Under the pieces are notes generated by a model. That model was not told where the DNA came from. It did not search any database and saw nothing but the letters and a program-made list of their open reading frames with translations. From positions 310,001-374,000 of the forward strand of contig CAWHCD010000004.1 of NCBI GenBank assembly GCA_963828015.1: DNA of 64,000 nucleotides. Direction: 5' to 3'. The DNA is from CAVPUA01 sp963828015. Its GTDB lineage: Bacteria > Actinomycetota > Actinomycetes > Mycobacteriales > Jatrophihabitantaceae. The translations under genes were made by a program, and so were the position numbers. Numbering within the stretch: the first letter of the stretch is position 1; every line of letters starts with the position of its first letter. Positions 19,427 through 29,617 of this stretch are shown here, piece after piece.

Positions 19427-20827
19427 ATGCCACTGCACGACCGTGACTCTGTCCGCTCGTCCCTCGGCGATAACGTCCACGCCCACGGCGACACTGCCAA
19501 GGCCGCCCCAAAGTACCGCTTCCCGATTCCGGAGTGGAACTCAGAGGACGCCTACGCGATCGTCGCCGACGAACTGTTGCTGGACGGCAACTCCCGCCAG
19601 AATCTGGCCACCTTCTGCCAGACCTGGGAGGAGCCGGCCGTCCACAAGTTGATGGATCTGGCCATCGACAAGAACCTGATCGACAAGGACGAATACCCGC
19701 AGACGGCCGAACTCGAACGTCGCTGCGTGCACATGCTGGCCGACCTGTGGAATGCGCCGGACTCGGTCAACACGGTGGGAACCTCGACCATCGGATCCTC
19801 AGAGGCCTGCATGCTCGGCGGCATGGCCGCGAAGTGGCGCTGGCGGGCCAAGCGAGCGGCGGCCGGCCTGCCGACGGATCGGCCCAACATGGTGTGCGGA
19901 CCGGTTCAGGTCGTATGGCACAAGTTCGCCAAGTACTGGGACATCGAGATGCGCGAGGTTCCGATGTCCAAGGGGCACTACGCGATGGACGTCGATGACA
20001 TGCTCGCCCGCGTCGACGAGAACACGATCATGGTGGTGCCGACGTTCGGCGTCACCTACACCGGCTCCTACGAGATGGTGAAGCCGCTGGCCGATGCGCT
20101 GGACAAGTTGCAGGCCGAAACCGGGCTGGACGTCGACATCCATGTCGACGGCGCCTCGGGGGCCTTCCTCGCTCCGTTCTGCGCCCCGGAGATCGAGTGG
20201 GACTTCCGGCTGCCGCGGGTGAAGTCGATCAGCACCTCGGGCCACAAGTTCGGGCTCGCTCCCCTCGGGGTCGGCTGGGTCGTCTGGCGCGACGTCTCCG
20301 AGCTGCCCGACGACCTGGTGTTCCACGTGTCCTACCTGGGCGGTGACATGTCGGTCTTCCAGATCAACTTCTCCCGTCCGGCCGGACAGATCGCCGCGCA
20401 GTACTACGACTTCATTCGCCTGGGCCGCGAGGGCTACCGGCGGGTGCACATGGCCTCCTATGAGACCGGCCAGTATCTGGCCGCCGAGATCGCCAAGCTG
20501 GGTCCGTTCGAGATCGTGTGTGACAGCAACCCGCTGACGGCCATTCCGTCGGTCGCGTGGAAGATGATCGACGGCGCCGACCCCGGCTACACCCTCTATG
20601 ACCTTGCCGACCGGCTGCGGTTGCGCGGCTGGCAGGTTCCCGCCTACCCGCTGACCGGGTCGGTCTCCGATGTCGCCGTGCAACGCATCCTCGTCCGGCA
20701 GGGCGTCAGCCGCGACCTGGCCACGATCCTGCTCGATGATCTTCGGCAGGCCGTCGCGCACTTCGACCGGCATCCGGTCACCGTGTCGATGACCCCGGCC
20801 GAGTCCTCCGGCTTCAGCCATCTCTGA
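19427..20827 (+). CDS. gadB: Glutamate decarboxylase (PLP-dependent)
   Basis: Converts glutamate to GABA and CO2 with consumption of one proton, the core of glutamate-dependent acid resistance. The protein is 466 residues from ATG 19427 (GGAG about nine bases upstream), the same length as E. coli GadB; in-frame upstream starts would add an unrelated tail. The PLP lysine lies in STSGHKFGLAPLG. Other family marks are TVGTSTIGSSEACMLGGMA, VVPTFGVTYTGSYE, HVDGASGAFLAPF and FSRPAGQIAAQYY. The C-terminus (FSHL) keeps the His expected near the end of pH-regulated GadB. It precedes a ClC gene by 24 bp. Confidence 0.96.
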   Translation: MPLHDRDSVRSSLGDNVHAHGDTAKAAPKYRFPIPEWNSEDAYAIVADELLLDGNSRQNLATFCQTWEEPAVHKLMDLAIDKNLIDKDEYPQTAELERRCVHMLADLWNAPDSVNTVGTSTIGSSEACMLGGMAAKWRWRAKRAAAGLPTDRPNMVCGPVQVVWHKFAKYWDIEMREVPMSKGHYAMDVDDMLARVDENTIMVVPTFGVTYTGSYEMVKPLADALDKLQAETGLDVDIHVDGASGAFLAPFCAPEIEWDFRLPRVKSISTSGHKFGLAPLGVGWVVWRDVSELPDDLVFHVSYLGGDMSVFQINFSRPAGQIAAQYYDFIRLGREGYRRVHMASYETGQYLAAEIAKLGPFEIVCDSNPLTAIPSVAWKMIDGADPGYTLYDLADRLRLRGWQVPAYPLTGSVSDVAVQRILVRQGVSRDLATILLDDLRQAVAHFDRHPVTVSMTPAESSGFSHL

Positions 20828-20851
20828 GGCTAGAGATAACCTAAGCGAACT

Positions 20852-22198
20852 GTGACCAGCGCAGCACCCGATCCGCGCGAGCTTATTCGCTCGCGCGCCT
20901 ACGTCGTCGGCCTGGTTATTGCCGCGATCGTCGGCTTCGTGATCTCCGCGATCGCGTACGGCTATCTATCGCTGGTGTCCTGGCTGCAGAAGTTCGTCTT
21001 CACGTCGCTGCCGGACCATCTGGGCTTCTCCTCGGTCCCGGCCTGGTGGCCGCTGCCGCCCCTGGCCCTGTGCGGGCTGCTGGTCGCCGCGTGCATCCAC
21101 TACCTGCCCGGTAACAGCGGCCATTCGCCGGCCGACGGCTTCCAGACCGGCGGCCCGCCCTCGGCGGCCGAGTTGCCCGGCGTGATCCTGGCCTCGCTGG
21201 CCACACTCAGCCTGGGCGCGGTCCTCGGTCCCGAGGCGCCACTGATCGGGATCGCGGGCGGTCTCGGCGCCCTCGCGGTTCATTTGGTGAAGAAGGACGC
21301 CGCCCCCTCGGCCGTCGCACTGATCGCGACGGCCGGCAGCTTCGCCGCCATCAGCACCTTGCTCGGGTCCCCGTTGCTCGGGGCCTTCTTGCTGATGGAG
21401 GCCGCGGGCCTGGCCGGCATGATGCTCGCCGTTGCGCTGCTACCCGGCCTGCTCGCGGCCGGCATCGGGTCCCTCGTCTTCGTCGGCCTCGACTCCTGGA
21501 CCGGCCGGGGGACATTCTCCCTCGCCATTCCCAATCTTCCGCCGTTCAAGACCCCGACCTTGGCGATGTTCGGCTGGGCGATCGTCATCGGGCTGCTGGC
21601 TCCCCTGCTGGGGTGGAGCGTGTACGTCGGGGCGCAGTCCTTGCGCCCGCTGGTCCATGCCTACCGCATACCGATCACGGTGGCGCTCGGCCTCGGCATC
21701 GCCGGTATGGCGATCTGGTTCTCGCAAGCGACCGGCAAGGGCACCAACGAGGTCCTGTTCTCCGGCCAGAGCGAGCTGCCCGGGTTGATCACCAACGCCA
21801 CGACCTGGTCGATCGGCGCGCTGATCCTGCTGCTCGTCTGCAAGTCGGTGGCCTACGCCCTGTCCTTGAGCGCCTTCCGCGGCGGCCCGGTCTTTCCGAG
21901 CATGTTCATCGGTGGCGCCGTCGGCGTGCTCGCCTCGCACCTGCCCGGGCTCTCGCTCGTTCCGGCGGTCGGTATCGGGATCGGCGCCATGACGGCGACG
22001 ATGCTGCGGCTGCCGTTCACCGCGGTGCTGCTGGCCACCGTCCTGCTCACCAGCGACGGCTACGCCGTGATGCCCCTGGTCATCGTCGCGGTCGTGGTCT
22101 CCTACGTCACCACCCAGTGGCTGCCACCGATCGCCCCCCTGACGCGGGAGTCGCTCCGAACGGCACGCCTTTCGCGCCTGTCGAGGTCGCGAGTCTGA
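20852..22198 (+). CDS. ClC-family chloride channel or Cl-/H+ antiporter
   Basis: A 448-residue ClC protein with around ten or more membrane segments. The conserved gating-glutamate loop appears as LGAVLGPEAPLIGIAGGLGA, equivalent to the GxExP signature. Further signatures are AFRGGPVFPSMFIGGAVG and MTATMLRLPFTAVLLATVLL. There are no C-terminal CBS domains. The start is GTG 20852; TAACCT at 20837-20842 could be a -10 element for an internal promoter. In E. coli, ClC antiporters balance charge during glutamate-dependent acid resistance, so the position right after gadB is functionally suggestive. Confidence 0.92.
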   Translation: MTSAAPDPRELIRSRAYVVGLVIAAIVGFVISAIAYGYLSLVSWLQKFVFTSLPDHLGFSSVPAWWPLPPLALCGLLVAACIHYLPGNSGHSPADGFQTGGPPSAAELPGVILASLATLSLGAVLGPEAPLIGIAGGLGALAVHLVKKDAAPSAVALIATAGSFAAISTLLGSPLLGAFLLMEAAGLAGMMLAVALLPGLLAAGIGSLVFVGLDSWTGRGTFSLAIPNLPPFKTPTLAMFGWAIVIGLLAPLLGWSVYVGAQSLRPLVHAYRIPITVALGLGIAGMAIWFSQATGKGTNEVLFSGQSELPGLITNATTWSIGALILLLVCKSVAYALSLSAFRGGPVFPSMFIGGAVGVLASHLPGLSLVPAVGIGIGAMTATMLRLPFTAVLLATVLLTSDGYAVMPLVIVAVVVSYVTTQWLPPIAPLTRESLRTARLSRLSRSRV

Positions 22199-23097
22199 TG
22201 GCCGCCCAGGGCGGTGACCGGCTCAAGCTGGAGGACTTCGACGTCAGCCGGCTACCGCGATGGACCCGGAAGCCAGCGCGGCGAGCGCAGGCCTTCGCCG
22301 TCAAGTATCAGGACCACACGGTGGTCGCCATGGCGCAACGGTTCCTGGCGATCGGCGGCACCGACCGGGCCCTGTCGATCGGCGCCCACGCCTTCGTCGC
22401 GTTCGTCCCGCTGGTGCTGCTGATCACCAGCCGGCTACGGGTCAACGGCGATTCCGTCCTGGCCCACCGCTTCATCCACAACTACCACCTGCACGGCCAG
22501 GCGGCCGTAGCCACCCGCTCGCTGTTCAACACCCCGGGCGGGGTATCGCATCAGGGCTGGTTCTCCTTCGCCTTCTCGATCCTGGCCGGCGTGTTCACCG
22601 CGCTGGCGCTGACGGCCGCGATGCAGCGGGCCTTCGAGGCTGCCTGGGGGCTGAAGAAGATCGGGCCGCGGGGGCGAGTGCTCGGGGTAGCCGGAATCGC
22701 CGCCCTGCTCGTCGAGATCCTGCTGCTGTCGCTGATCGGGACGATCGTCAAGGGCACCGCCGGCGGCCCGCTGCATCTGATCTTCCGCTTGCTGGTCGCC
22801 ACGATCTTCTGGCTGATCATCACCTGGTTACTGCTCGATCGGCGCGTTGGCTTTCGGGCCTTGCTTCCCGGCGCGGTCGTTTCGGGGGTGGGCTCGGCGG
22901 CGGTGCACTTCTGGACCGGCATCTACATGCCCCGCGTAATTGCCAGCAACGCCGAGCGCTACGGCGCGATCGGCATCACCTTCGCGATCATGACCTGGCT
23001 CTACATCCTCGGCGTGGTTGTGGTGCTCGGCGCGGTGGTCAGCGCGCAGCTCGGTGGCGCCCGCATCGTGCGGCGCAGCGACGCGCCCCAAGCCTGA
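22198..23097 (+). CDS. YihY/UPF0761-family membrane protein
   Basis: A 299-residue membrane protein of the YihY (formerly 'RNase BN') family. After a cytoplasmic N-terminus of about 60 residues come roughly six helices, with signatures GAHAFVAFVPLVLLI, LTAAMQRAFEAAWGL, LLPGAVVSGVGSAAVHF and AIGITFAIMTWLYILGVVVV. The ATG at 22198 shares one base with the ClC stop (TGATG), so the two are translationally coupled. The family has no settled function; the old tRNA-processing label is not supported. Confidence 0.9.
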   Translation: MAAQGGDRLKLEDFDVSRLPRWTRKPARRAQAFAVKYQDHTVVAMAQRFLAIGGTDRALSIGAHAFVAFVPLVLLITSRLRVNGDSVLAHRFIHNYHLHGQAAVATRSLFNTPGGVSHQGWFSFAFSILAGVFTALALTAAMQRAFEAAWGLKKIGPRGRVLGVAGIAALLVEILLLSLIGTIVKGTAGGPLHLIFRLLVATIFWLIITWLLLDRRVGFRALLPGAVVSGVGSAAVHFWTGIYMPRVIASNAERYGAIGITFAIMTWLYILGVVVVLGAVVSAQLGGARIVRRSDAPQA

Positions 23098-23100
23098 CCA

Positions 23101-25144
23101 CTACCTCGGGTGCGCCTGCTCGAGTTCCGGCGGCCCCGCGCCCAGCTGCGGCTCGTCATCGACGATGCGGCGGGCGATCTCGTCCAGGGCGACGTTGAGT
23201 TCCTCGTCGCCGGCCCCCCAGTCGCGCAGTTCATCGGCCAGCCACGAGCGCATCGCGGCCGTGAACAGGTCGATCTCGTACTGGGCGGCCGGCGTCAGAC
23301 TCAAATGATCGTCATCGCCGATCAGATACCCATCGACCCGCGCGGCGGCAAACGCCGGAGCCAGCACGGCCGCGGGAATCCGGTGGTAGGCCGCGATCGC
23401 CTGCAGGCTCGTGTCCCGCTCGAAGCGAGCGCGGATGTGGACCGCCCCGATACACCAGCCGTCGGATACGTTGAGGTCGGTGCCCGAGGCTTGCCATATC
23501 GCGGCCATGGCATCCCGGCCCTTGCTGCGCAACACTCGCGCGACCGCACTCTGCAGCTGCTTCGTGCTGTCCGCGGTTTCGGGCATGCCGAACCCACCGC
23601 CCACGTCGGCCGCCCCATGCCGCGCCGTATCGCGCAACGGCACCTCCTGCAGGAACAGCGCCAGGACGAAGGCGACGAGCCGCGACCGGCACCGCGGCCA
23701 GGAAGACCACGTGCAGCGCGTGGGCAGTAGGCGTCGACGATGGGCGCGATCTGGGCGCGCGGGATGGGCGTGCAGCTCCTGGGCGTGGCGATCGACCGCG
23801 GATCGACGCCAGGTGAGTCTGCGCCAACGCCGCCGGCAGGCGTGTGCTTGAGGACGTTGGCGTAGATCGTGCCGAAGATCGCCGCGCCGAACGAGCTGCC
23901 CAGGGTGCGGAAGAACGTCACGCCCGAGGTCGCGACGCCCGAGGTCGCGGTAGTCGACGTGTTCTGCACGATGATCGTCAGCACCTGCATGCACAGGCCG
24001 ATGCCCGCGCCCAGGATGATCATGTCGAGCGCCATGGTCAGGTAGTTCGGTGTCGGCGTCCATCCGCGACAGCAGCCACAGGCCCAGACGCCATGACGCC
24101 GAGCCCGGCGATCGGGAAGATCTTGTAGCGTCCGGTGCGGCTGACGACGATGCCCGACGGCAACGAGGTGCCCAGCAGGCCGACCACCAGCGGCAGGGTC
24201 CGCACGCCGGACGCGGTGGCCGAGACGCCCTTGACGTACTGCAGGTACGTCGGCAGGAAGGTCATCGCGCCGAGCATCGCGAAGCCGACGATGAAGGCCA
24301 GGATCGAGCAGACGCTGAAGACCTGCCGCTGAACAGCCGCATCGGCAGGATCGGGTCGACCGCGCGCGGCTCGACCCAGACGAAGATCGCCAAGCGCGAG
24401 GACCGAGCCCAGCGAACAGGCCGATGATCATGGGCGAGCCCCAGGCGTACTCGGTGCCGCCCCAGCTCAGGCCGAGGGTCAGCCCGGCCGCGCCGAGCGC
24501 GACGAAGCCGATGCCGAGGTAGTCGATGACCGGGCGCGCGCACCGCCTTGACCCGGGGAATGGTGACGCTGGCCAGCACGATGACGAGCAGGCCGATCGG
24601 CAGGTTGATGTAGAACGCCCAGCGCCAGGACAGGTGGTCGGTGAACAGCCCGCCGAGCAGCGGCCCGATCACCGTGGTCACGCCGAAGACGGCACCGAGC
24701 GCGCCCTGGTACTTGCCCCGCTCGCGCAGCGGGATGACGTCGGCGATCAGCGCCGTCGCGGTCACCGCCAGGCCGCCCGCGCCGAGGCCCTGCACCGCCC
24801 GCCAGGCGATCAGCCAGGTCATGCCCTGCGCGAACCCGCAGAACGCCGACGCGACCACGAAGATGCCGGCCGAGACCTGCAGGACCAGCTTGCGGCCGAA
24901 CAGGTCGCCGAACTTGCCGGCCAGCACCGTCGCGATCGTGTCGGCGAGCAGGTAGGACGACACCACCCAGGACAGGTGGCCGCTCGCCGCCGAGATCACC
25001 GACGATCGTCGGCAGCGCCGTCGACACGATCGTCTGATCGAGCGCCGACAGCAACATGCCCAGCACGACCGTGGCGAAGATCAGGTTCATCTGCCGGCGG
25101 CTGAGCTCCCGCGTGGGAGCTGTCAGCGTCGAAGCGTTCGTCAC
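23101..25144 (-). CDS. DHA2-family MFS multidrug exporter with C-terminal extension, frameshifted
   Basis: Proton-driven 14-helix drug exporter of the EmrB/QacA type. The N-terminus (NLIFATVVLGMLLSALDQTI, then VSTALPTIVGDLGG), motif A-like GKFGDLFGRK and motif C-like GVTTVIGPLLGGLFTDH are clear. Later segments (FLPTYLQYVKGVSATASGV, MALDMIILGAGIGLCMQVL, TFFRTLGSSFGAAIFGTIYA, LVAFVLALFLQEVPLR) appear in other frames. A soluble C-terminal region of about 150 residues (KQLQSAVARVLRS ... YLIGDDDHLSLTPAAQYEID) resembles a winged-helix fold and is common on actinobacterial DHA2 proteins. About six indels break the gene; several restore with removal of one base, for example near 24,985. It converges on yihY with three bases between. 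Confidence 0.85.
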
Positions 25145-25214
25145 CAGCCACCGCCCTTGGTCGACCTACCCGCGACGACCGTAGCGGACCCCCGAATGGC
25201 AGGCCAGCGTTACC

Positions 25215-26513
25215 TCAGTGCCGCCCGAGCGCGCGGTACACCCAGCCTTCGGCCCGCCAGAGTTCGCGGTCGAGGGCATTGCGTCCGTCGACGATGCGCC
25301 GCCCGGCCACGACCTGCGAGAGCACCGAGGGGTGCATGTCGCGGAACTCGGCCCACTCGGTCAGGTGCAGCACGACGTCGGCGTCCACGGCGGCCGCGAC
25401 GGCGCTGGGGGCGTAGGCCAGCGTCGGATAGTCACGCCGCGCGTTGTTCATCGCCTGCGGGTCGTAGACGCGCACCGCCGCACCGCCCCGCTGCACGGTC
25501 AGCGCGACATCGAGCGCAGGCGAGTCACGGATGTCGTCGCTGTTGGGCTTGAACGCCGCGCCGAGAACCGCGACGCGCACTCCGGCCAGCGAGCCACCAC
25601 ACAGCTCGCTGGCTATCTCGACCATGCGGCTACGGCGGCGCAGGTTGATGCCGTCGACCTCGCGTAGGAAGCTCAGCGCCTGTTCGACGCCGAGTTCCTC
25701 GGCCCGGGCCATGAAGGCGCGGATGTCCTTGGGCAGGCAACCGCCGCCGAAGCCGAGACCGGCGTGCAGGAAGCGTCCACCGATCCGCTCGTCGTAGGAC
25801 AGGGCCGTGGTCAGCTGGGTGACGTCGGCGCCGGTGGCCTCGCACACCTCGGCCATCGCGTTGATGAACGAGATCTTGGTCGCCAGGAACGAGTTCGCCG
25901 CGACCTTCACCAGTTCGGCCGTCGCGAAGTCGGTGACGACCAGCGGCGTGCCCGCGTCGAGGATCGACGCGTAGACCTCAGCCAGCACCTTGGCCGCCCG
26001 CTCGTCGGCGACGCCCATCACGATTCGGTCGGGCTCGAGCGTGTCCTGCACCGCGAAGCCCTCGCGCAGGAACTCCGGGTTCCAGACGAGGTCGGCGCCG
26101 GCCTCCTCCACCCGAACCGCCAGGGCAGCCGCGGTCCCTGAGGGCACGGTGGACTTGCCGACGATGAGCGCTCCGGCCCGAACGCTCCCGAGGAGCGAAT
26201 CGACCGCCGCGTTGACGTAGCGCAGATCGGCCGCGTAGCTCCCGGCCTGCTGCGGCGTGCCGACACAGACGAAGTGCACGTCGGCGAACTCGGTCACCTC
26301 TTCGTAGGAGGTGGTGAAGCGCAGCCGGCCGGTGGCCAGGTTCTTCTGCAGCAGCTCCGGCAGGCCGGGTTCGAAGAACGGCACCTCGCCGGCGTTGAGG
26401 CGGTCGACCTTGGTTACGTCCACGTCGAGGCCGATCACGTCGTGCCCGAGTTCAGCCATCGCCGCCGCGTGCGTCGCACCCAGATATCCAGTTCCAATGA
26501 CCGAGATCTTCAT
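25215..26513 (-). CDS. ugd: UDP-glucose 6-dehydrogenase
   Basis: Oxidises UDP-glucose to UDP-glucuronate with two NAD+, supplying an acidic sugar for surface polysaccharides. The 432-residue protein has an N-terminal Rossmann fold (ISVIGTGYLGATHAAAMAEL), HFVCVGTPQQ, the central domain VWNPEFLREGFAV and the catalytic cysteine in GFGGGCLPKD. The C-terminal domain has LGAAFKPNSDDIRDSPALDV. ATG 26513 lies seven bases after AGGAG; ATG 26519 is only one base from it and is rejected. It follows the GH26-like gene closely, within the polysaccharide locus. Confidence 0.95.
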   Translation of the reverse strand: MKISVIGTGYLGATHAAAMAELGHDVIGLDVDVTKVDRLNAGEVPFFEPGLPELLQKNLATGRLRFTTSYEEVTEFADVHFVCVGTPQQAGSYAADLRYVNAAVDSLLGSVRAGALIVGKSTVPSGTAAALAVRVEEAGADLVWNPEFLREGFAVQDTLEPDRIVMGVADERAAKVLAEVYASILDAGTPLVVTDFATAELVKVAANSFLATKISFINAMAEVCEATGADVTQLTTALSYDERIGGRFLHAGLGFGGGCLPKDIRAFMARAEELGVEQALSFLREVDGINLRRRSRMVEIASELCGGSLAGVRVAVLGAAFKPNSDDIRDSPALDVALTVQRGGAAVRVYDPQAMNNARRDYPTLAYAPSAVAAAVDADVVLHLTEWAEFRDMHPSVLSQVVAGRRIVDGRNALDRELWRAEGWVYRALGRH

Positions 26514-26515
26514 GC

Positions 26516-28193
26516 TCATGCTCCTAATCCGTCGGGCATGATGCCCGAGCTGTATCCGACGTTGCTGACGCCGGCCGCGAACGCGGCCAGGGTTTGCGGG
26601 GATGCCGTCGAACTGCCAGTTGGTTTCGACCGCGGTGCCATCGACCCGGTGGCTTGCGTTGGAATCGTTGTCGAAGTAGGAGAAGCCGACGACTCTCGGA
26701 TCCTTCGAGGAAGCCCGACAGTGTCTGGGTGATCCACGAACTCTTGGCGGCGCTGGAATCCACCCCGGTCGAAGTCGACACCCGACCCGCTCGTGGTGTA
26801 CGCAACCTGGCTGGCGCCCGCCTCGGCGATAAAGATCGGCTTGGTGCCGTTGGAGACGGGCAGGGTCTCCAACTGCGCCAGCGTCTTGGCGAACGTCGTG
26901 GCGTAGGTCCAGCTCGCCGTCGGCGTGTTCCAGGCGTAGCCGGACATGCCGAGCCAGTCGACGTACTTGTCGCCCGGGTAGTCCTGGCTCAGCGAGGTGT
27001 CCCCGGCCGATGCCGAGCCGGAGCCGCCGGGTACCGGATCAAATGCGGGCTGGGCCAGGCCCTGTCCGGCGTTGCCGAGACCATCGACGCGGTCCGGCGT
27101 CCAGGCCCAGATGACGTCACTGTTGGCACCCACGCTGTTGAACACGTTCCAGATGTGCTGCCAGGCCTGCACGTAGAGGTTCGGCGCAAGCGGGTTGTTC
27201 AGGCTCGGATCGCACGGATTGTTGCTCGGAGCGTTCTCGACGCGCCCGCCAGACCAGTCGTACCAGTTGCCGTTCATCTCGTGGTCGAAGCGGATGACGA
27301 CGGGCAGATTCGTCGCCAGGATCGACCCGGCGAAGGCGAGCAGATAGGAGTCCCACTTGCCGGTGACGACGTCATCGAGTCGGCAGAGGTAGGGATCGCT
27401 GGCTGAACCATCGCCGTCGCCGGACATCCAGGTAATCACTGGCAGCGCCTTGCGCGACCAGGCGGTCTGCACCAGGTCCCCGCGGAAGGGGCTGTCACCG
27501 CTCGTCGGCGTCGTTGACCAGTTCTGGAACCACTCGACCAGGCTCGGCGCCTTGCCGGCCTGGTGGCGATGGCGTCGAACATCGACGTGTCACCGGGCAG
27601 GCCGTCTTCGGCCACGCCGAAGTACTTGGCGTGGGCTGCAGCAGCGCGGCCTTCGACGCTGCGGTCGCGCGCTGGCGCCACGTAGGCCTCAACCGGGGTC
27701 GAAGCCGGCCGGCTCGGATCCGGCGGCAACTGGTTGCAGGCGATGCCATCGCCGTTGCTCGGGCCAATCGCCCCATCCAACGCCCCCGGGTCGGAGAGGT
27801 TGGCCAGGTAGGCGGCCTGGGCATCCTGCTGCCAGACGAAGTCCGAGCAGTGCGGGATCGTCGGAGCAGCAGTGACGGTCGTGGTCGGGCCCGGGGTCGT
27901 CGAGTGCAGGACCACCGTCACCTTTGAGGGCGCCTTGGCGGTGGGTGGCTTGCTCGGGCTCGACGACGTGGCGGGCTTGGGGGTCGTACGACGCCGATGC
28001 GCTCGGCGTGCCCGTGCTCGAGGTGGACGCATGCTCCACCGGGACGGCCGCGCCCGCGGGCTCTCCAGGCCGATGCGAGCCGGCCGGCGACAGGTACACC
28101 GCGGCTCCCACCGCGACCAGGGCGACCGCGAGCGACCGCCGAGGTCATCCGGCTGGAGCCGGTAAAGCTCAGTTTGCTAAACGGGGAGGACAT
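26516..28193 (-). CDS. Secreted Excalibur-like/GH26 glycoside hydrolase, frameshifted
   Basis: Predicted surface or secreted beta-mannanase-like hydrolase. ATG 28193 (AGGAG nine bases upstream) starts a short cytoplasmic tail and a membrane anchor (GAAVYLSPAGSH region). A Ser/Pro/Thr-rich linker follows. Next is a small module with HCSDFVWQQDAQAAYLANL and SNGDGIACNQLPPDP, matching the DxDxDG...C style of Excalibur domains. The catalytic domain has VIRFDHEMNGNWYDWSGG, with the presumed acid/base Glu in HEMNG, then VIWAWTPDRVDG, and the presumed nucleophile in PIFIAEAGA. At least four indels occur; those at about 26,598-26,601 and 26,763-26,766 are each one extra base in a run of four. The 5' end overlaps the GT2 stop by 17 bases. 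Confidence 0.78.
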
Positions 28194-29587
28194 CGTATGC
28201 AACTCCTGCGACTAGGATCGCGCTGGCCAGGATGTAGGGGATGAGCCCGCGCGGGTCACCACCGGTGGGACGCCGTCGGGACTTCGGACTGGATGCGGCG
28301 ATGTCGCCGAGGCCCCGCCCGCGCCGACCGCGACATCGGCGGCGACCGGCTCGGCGGTGAACGCATCGGCGCGCGTCCCCCAACCGCCGACGTGCGCGAG
28401 CCGGATGAAGCCGTACAGGCGCACCGGCATCAGGAACAGGGTGCTGAACAGGATGTAGACCGGCATCCAGAACAGGTCCGACGGCACCTCGGCCAGGTGG
28501 CGCACCTGGCGCAGGCACATGGCCAACCCCGAAGTAAGTACGGTCAGCACAACAATCGCGATCAGGCCCTGGTGCCGCACGTGCAGCAGGCCGGCATAGA
28601 TGTTGTCGCCGGTGTGGTTGATGGTGCGGATAGCCCACGAGATCGCCGAGCACAACCACAGGAACGGCAAGGCGATGTCGGCCAGGAAGAAGAAGGCGAG
28701 CAAGGGCGCGTGCCCGATCATCCAGGGCATCATCCGCAGGTGTTGTACTGGCTGCCGCGCGCCCACCGGTACTGCTGTTTGGTCAGCTTCTTAGTTGGGT
28801 CGGCGCGTCGGTGTAGACCAGGCTGGTGGATTGGTAGACGGTGCGAAAACCCTGCTTGAGCGTCAGGTTCGTCAGCGTGCGGTCGTCGGAGACTTCGAGG
28901 AACACCCCGAGGAACTTCTGGGTCATGAAGTCGTGCATCACGCCTGCAGGATCGACCGGCGGAAAGCGATCGTGCGGCCGGGCAGGCAGCCGACCGTGCC
29001 CATGACGCTCTGGGCCGGCATCGAATAGAGCGCGCGCGACTGTTCTCCAGCCAATCGGCCCATCGGGTCAGGAAGTTGCGCCGCGGGTCGAGGATGCGTT
29101 GCCGGGTGGTCACCCCGCCGACGCCGGGGTCGGCGAACGGCTTCACCAGTTCGGACAGGGTGTTCTCGGTCCAGATCGTGTCGCTGTCGACCAGCAAGAC
29201 GATGTCGCCTGCGGCCTGTTCGGTGCCGACCATCACCGCATTGCGCTTGCCGGCGATCGGCGTCCAGGTCCACTCGACCTCTGGGAACTCATTGCAGACC
29301 CGCTCGAGGTCGACGTTGCGCCGCCCGTTGATGACCACGATGGTCTCGCTCGGGCCCTGCTCGACGATGCGCCGCAGCACGTCACGAAACAGGTCCAGAG
29401 GCTCGTCGACGACCGGGATGATCACTGATGTCGTGGTCCGGTAGGGCTTGGTCCACGGCTCGTAGGCCCGGGACAGGACGACCTTGAACGCCCAGACGGC
29501 CCAGGTGACCAGCACGAAGATCGAGAACAGGTACAGGCGGGTGTGGTCCTGCAGGCTGTGCCTGATCTGCAAAATGCCGATGAACAT
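28177..29587 (-). CDS. Processive family-2 glycosyltransferase (hyaluronan/cellulose-synthase type), frameshifted
   Basis: Membrane polysaccharide synthase that would polymerise nucleotide sugars and pass the chain through its own membrane channel. N-terminal helices (LYLFSIFVLVTWAVWAFKVV) precede a GT-A domain. Motifs are TTTSVIIPVVDEPLDLF, the DxD (LLVDSDTIW), GTVGCLPGRTIAFRRSIL, DDRTLTNLTLKQGF and the processivity motif QQYRW (KQQYRWARGSQ). C-terminal helices include LLAFFFLADIALPFLWL and LFWMPVYILFSTLFLMP. The restored protein is about 470 residues. At least four frameshifts occur between about 28,760 and 29,060 and near the 3' end. It lies between the acyltransferase and GH26 genes in the same orientation. 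With ugd nearby, a glucuronate-containing product is likely but the sugar specificity is inferred. Confidence 0.85.
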
Positions 29588-29617
29588 CGCGGAAGCTCCT
29601 GGTGGTCGAGGCGTCGA

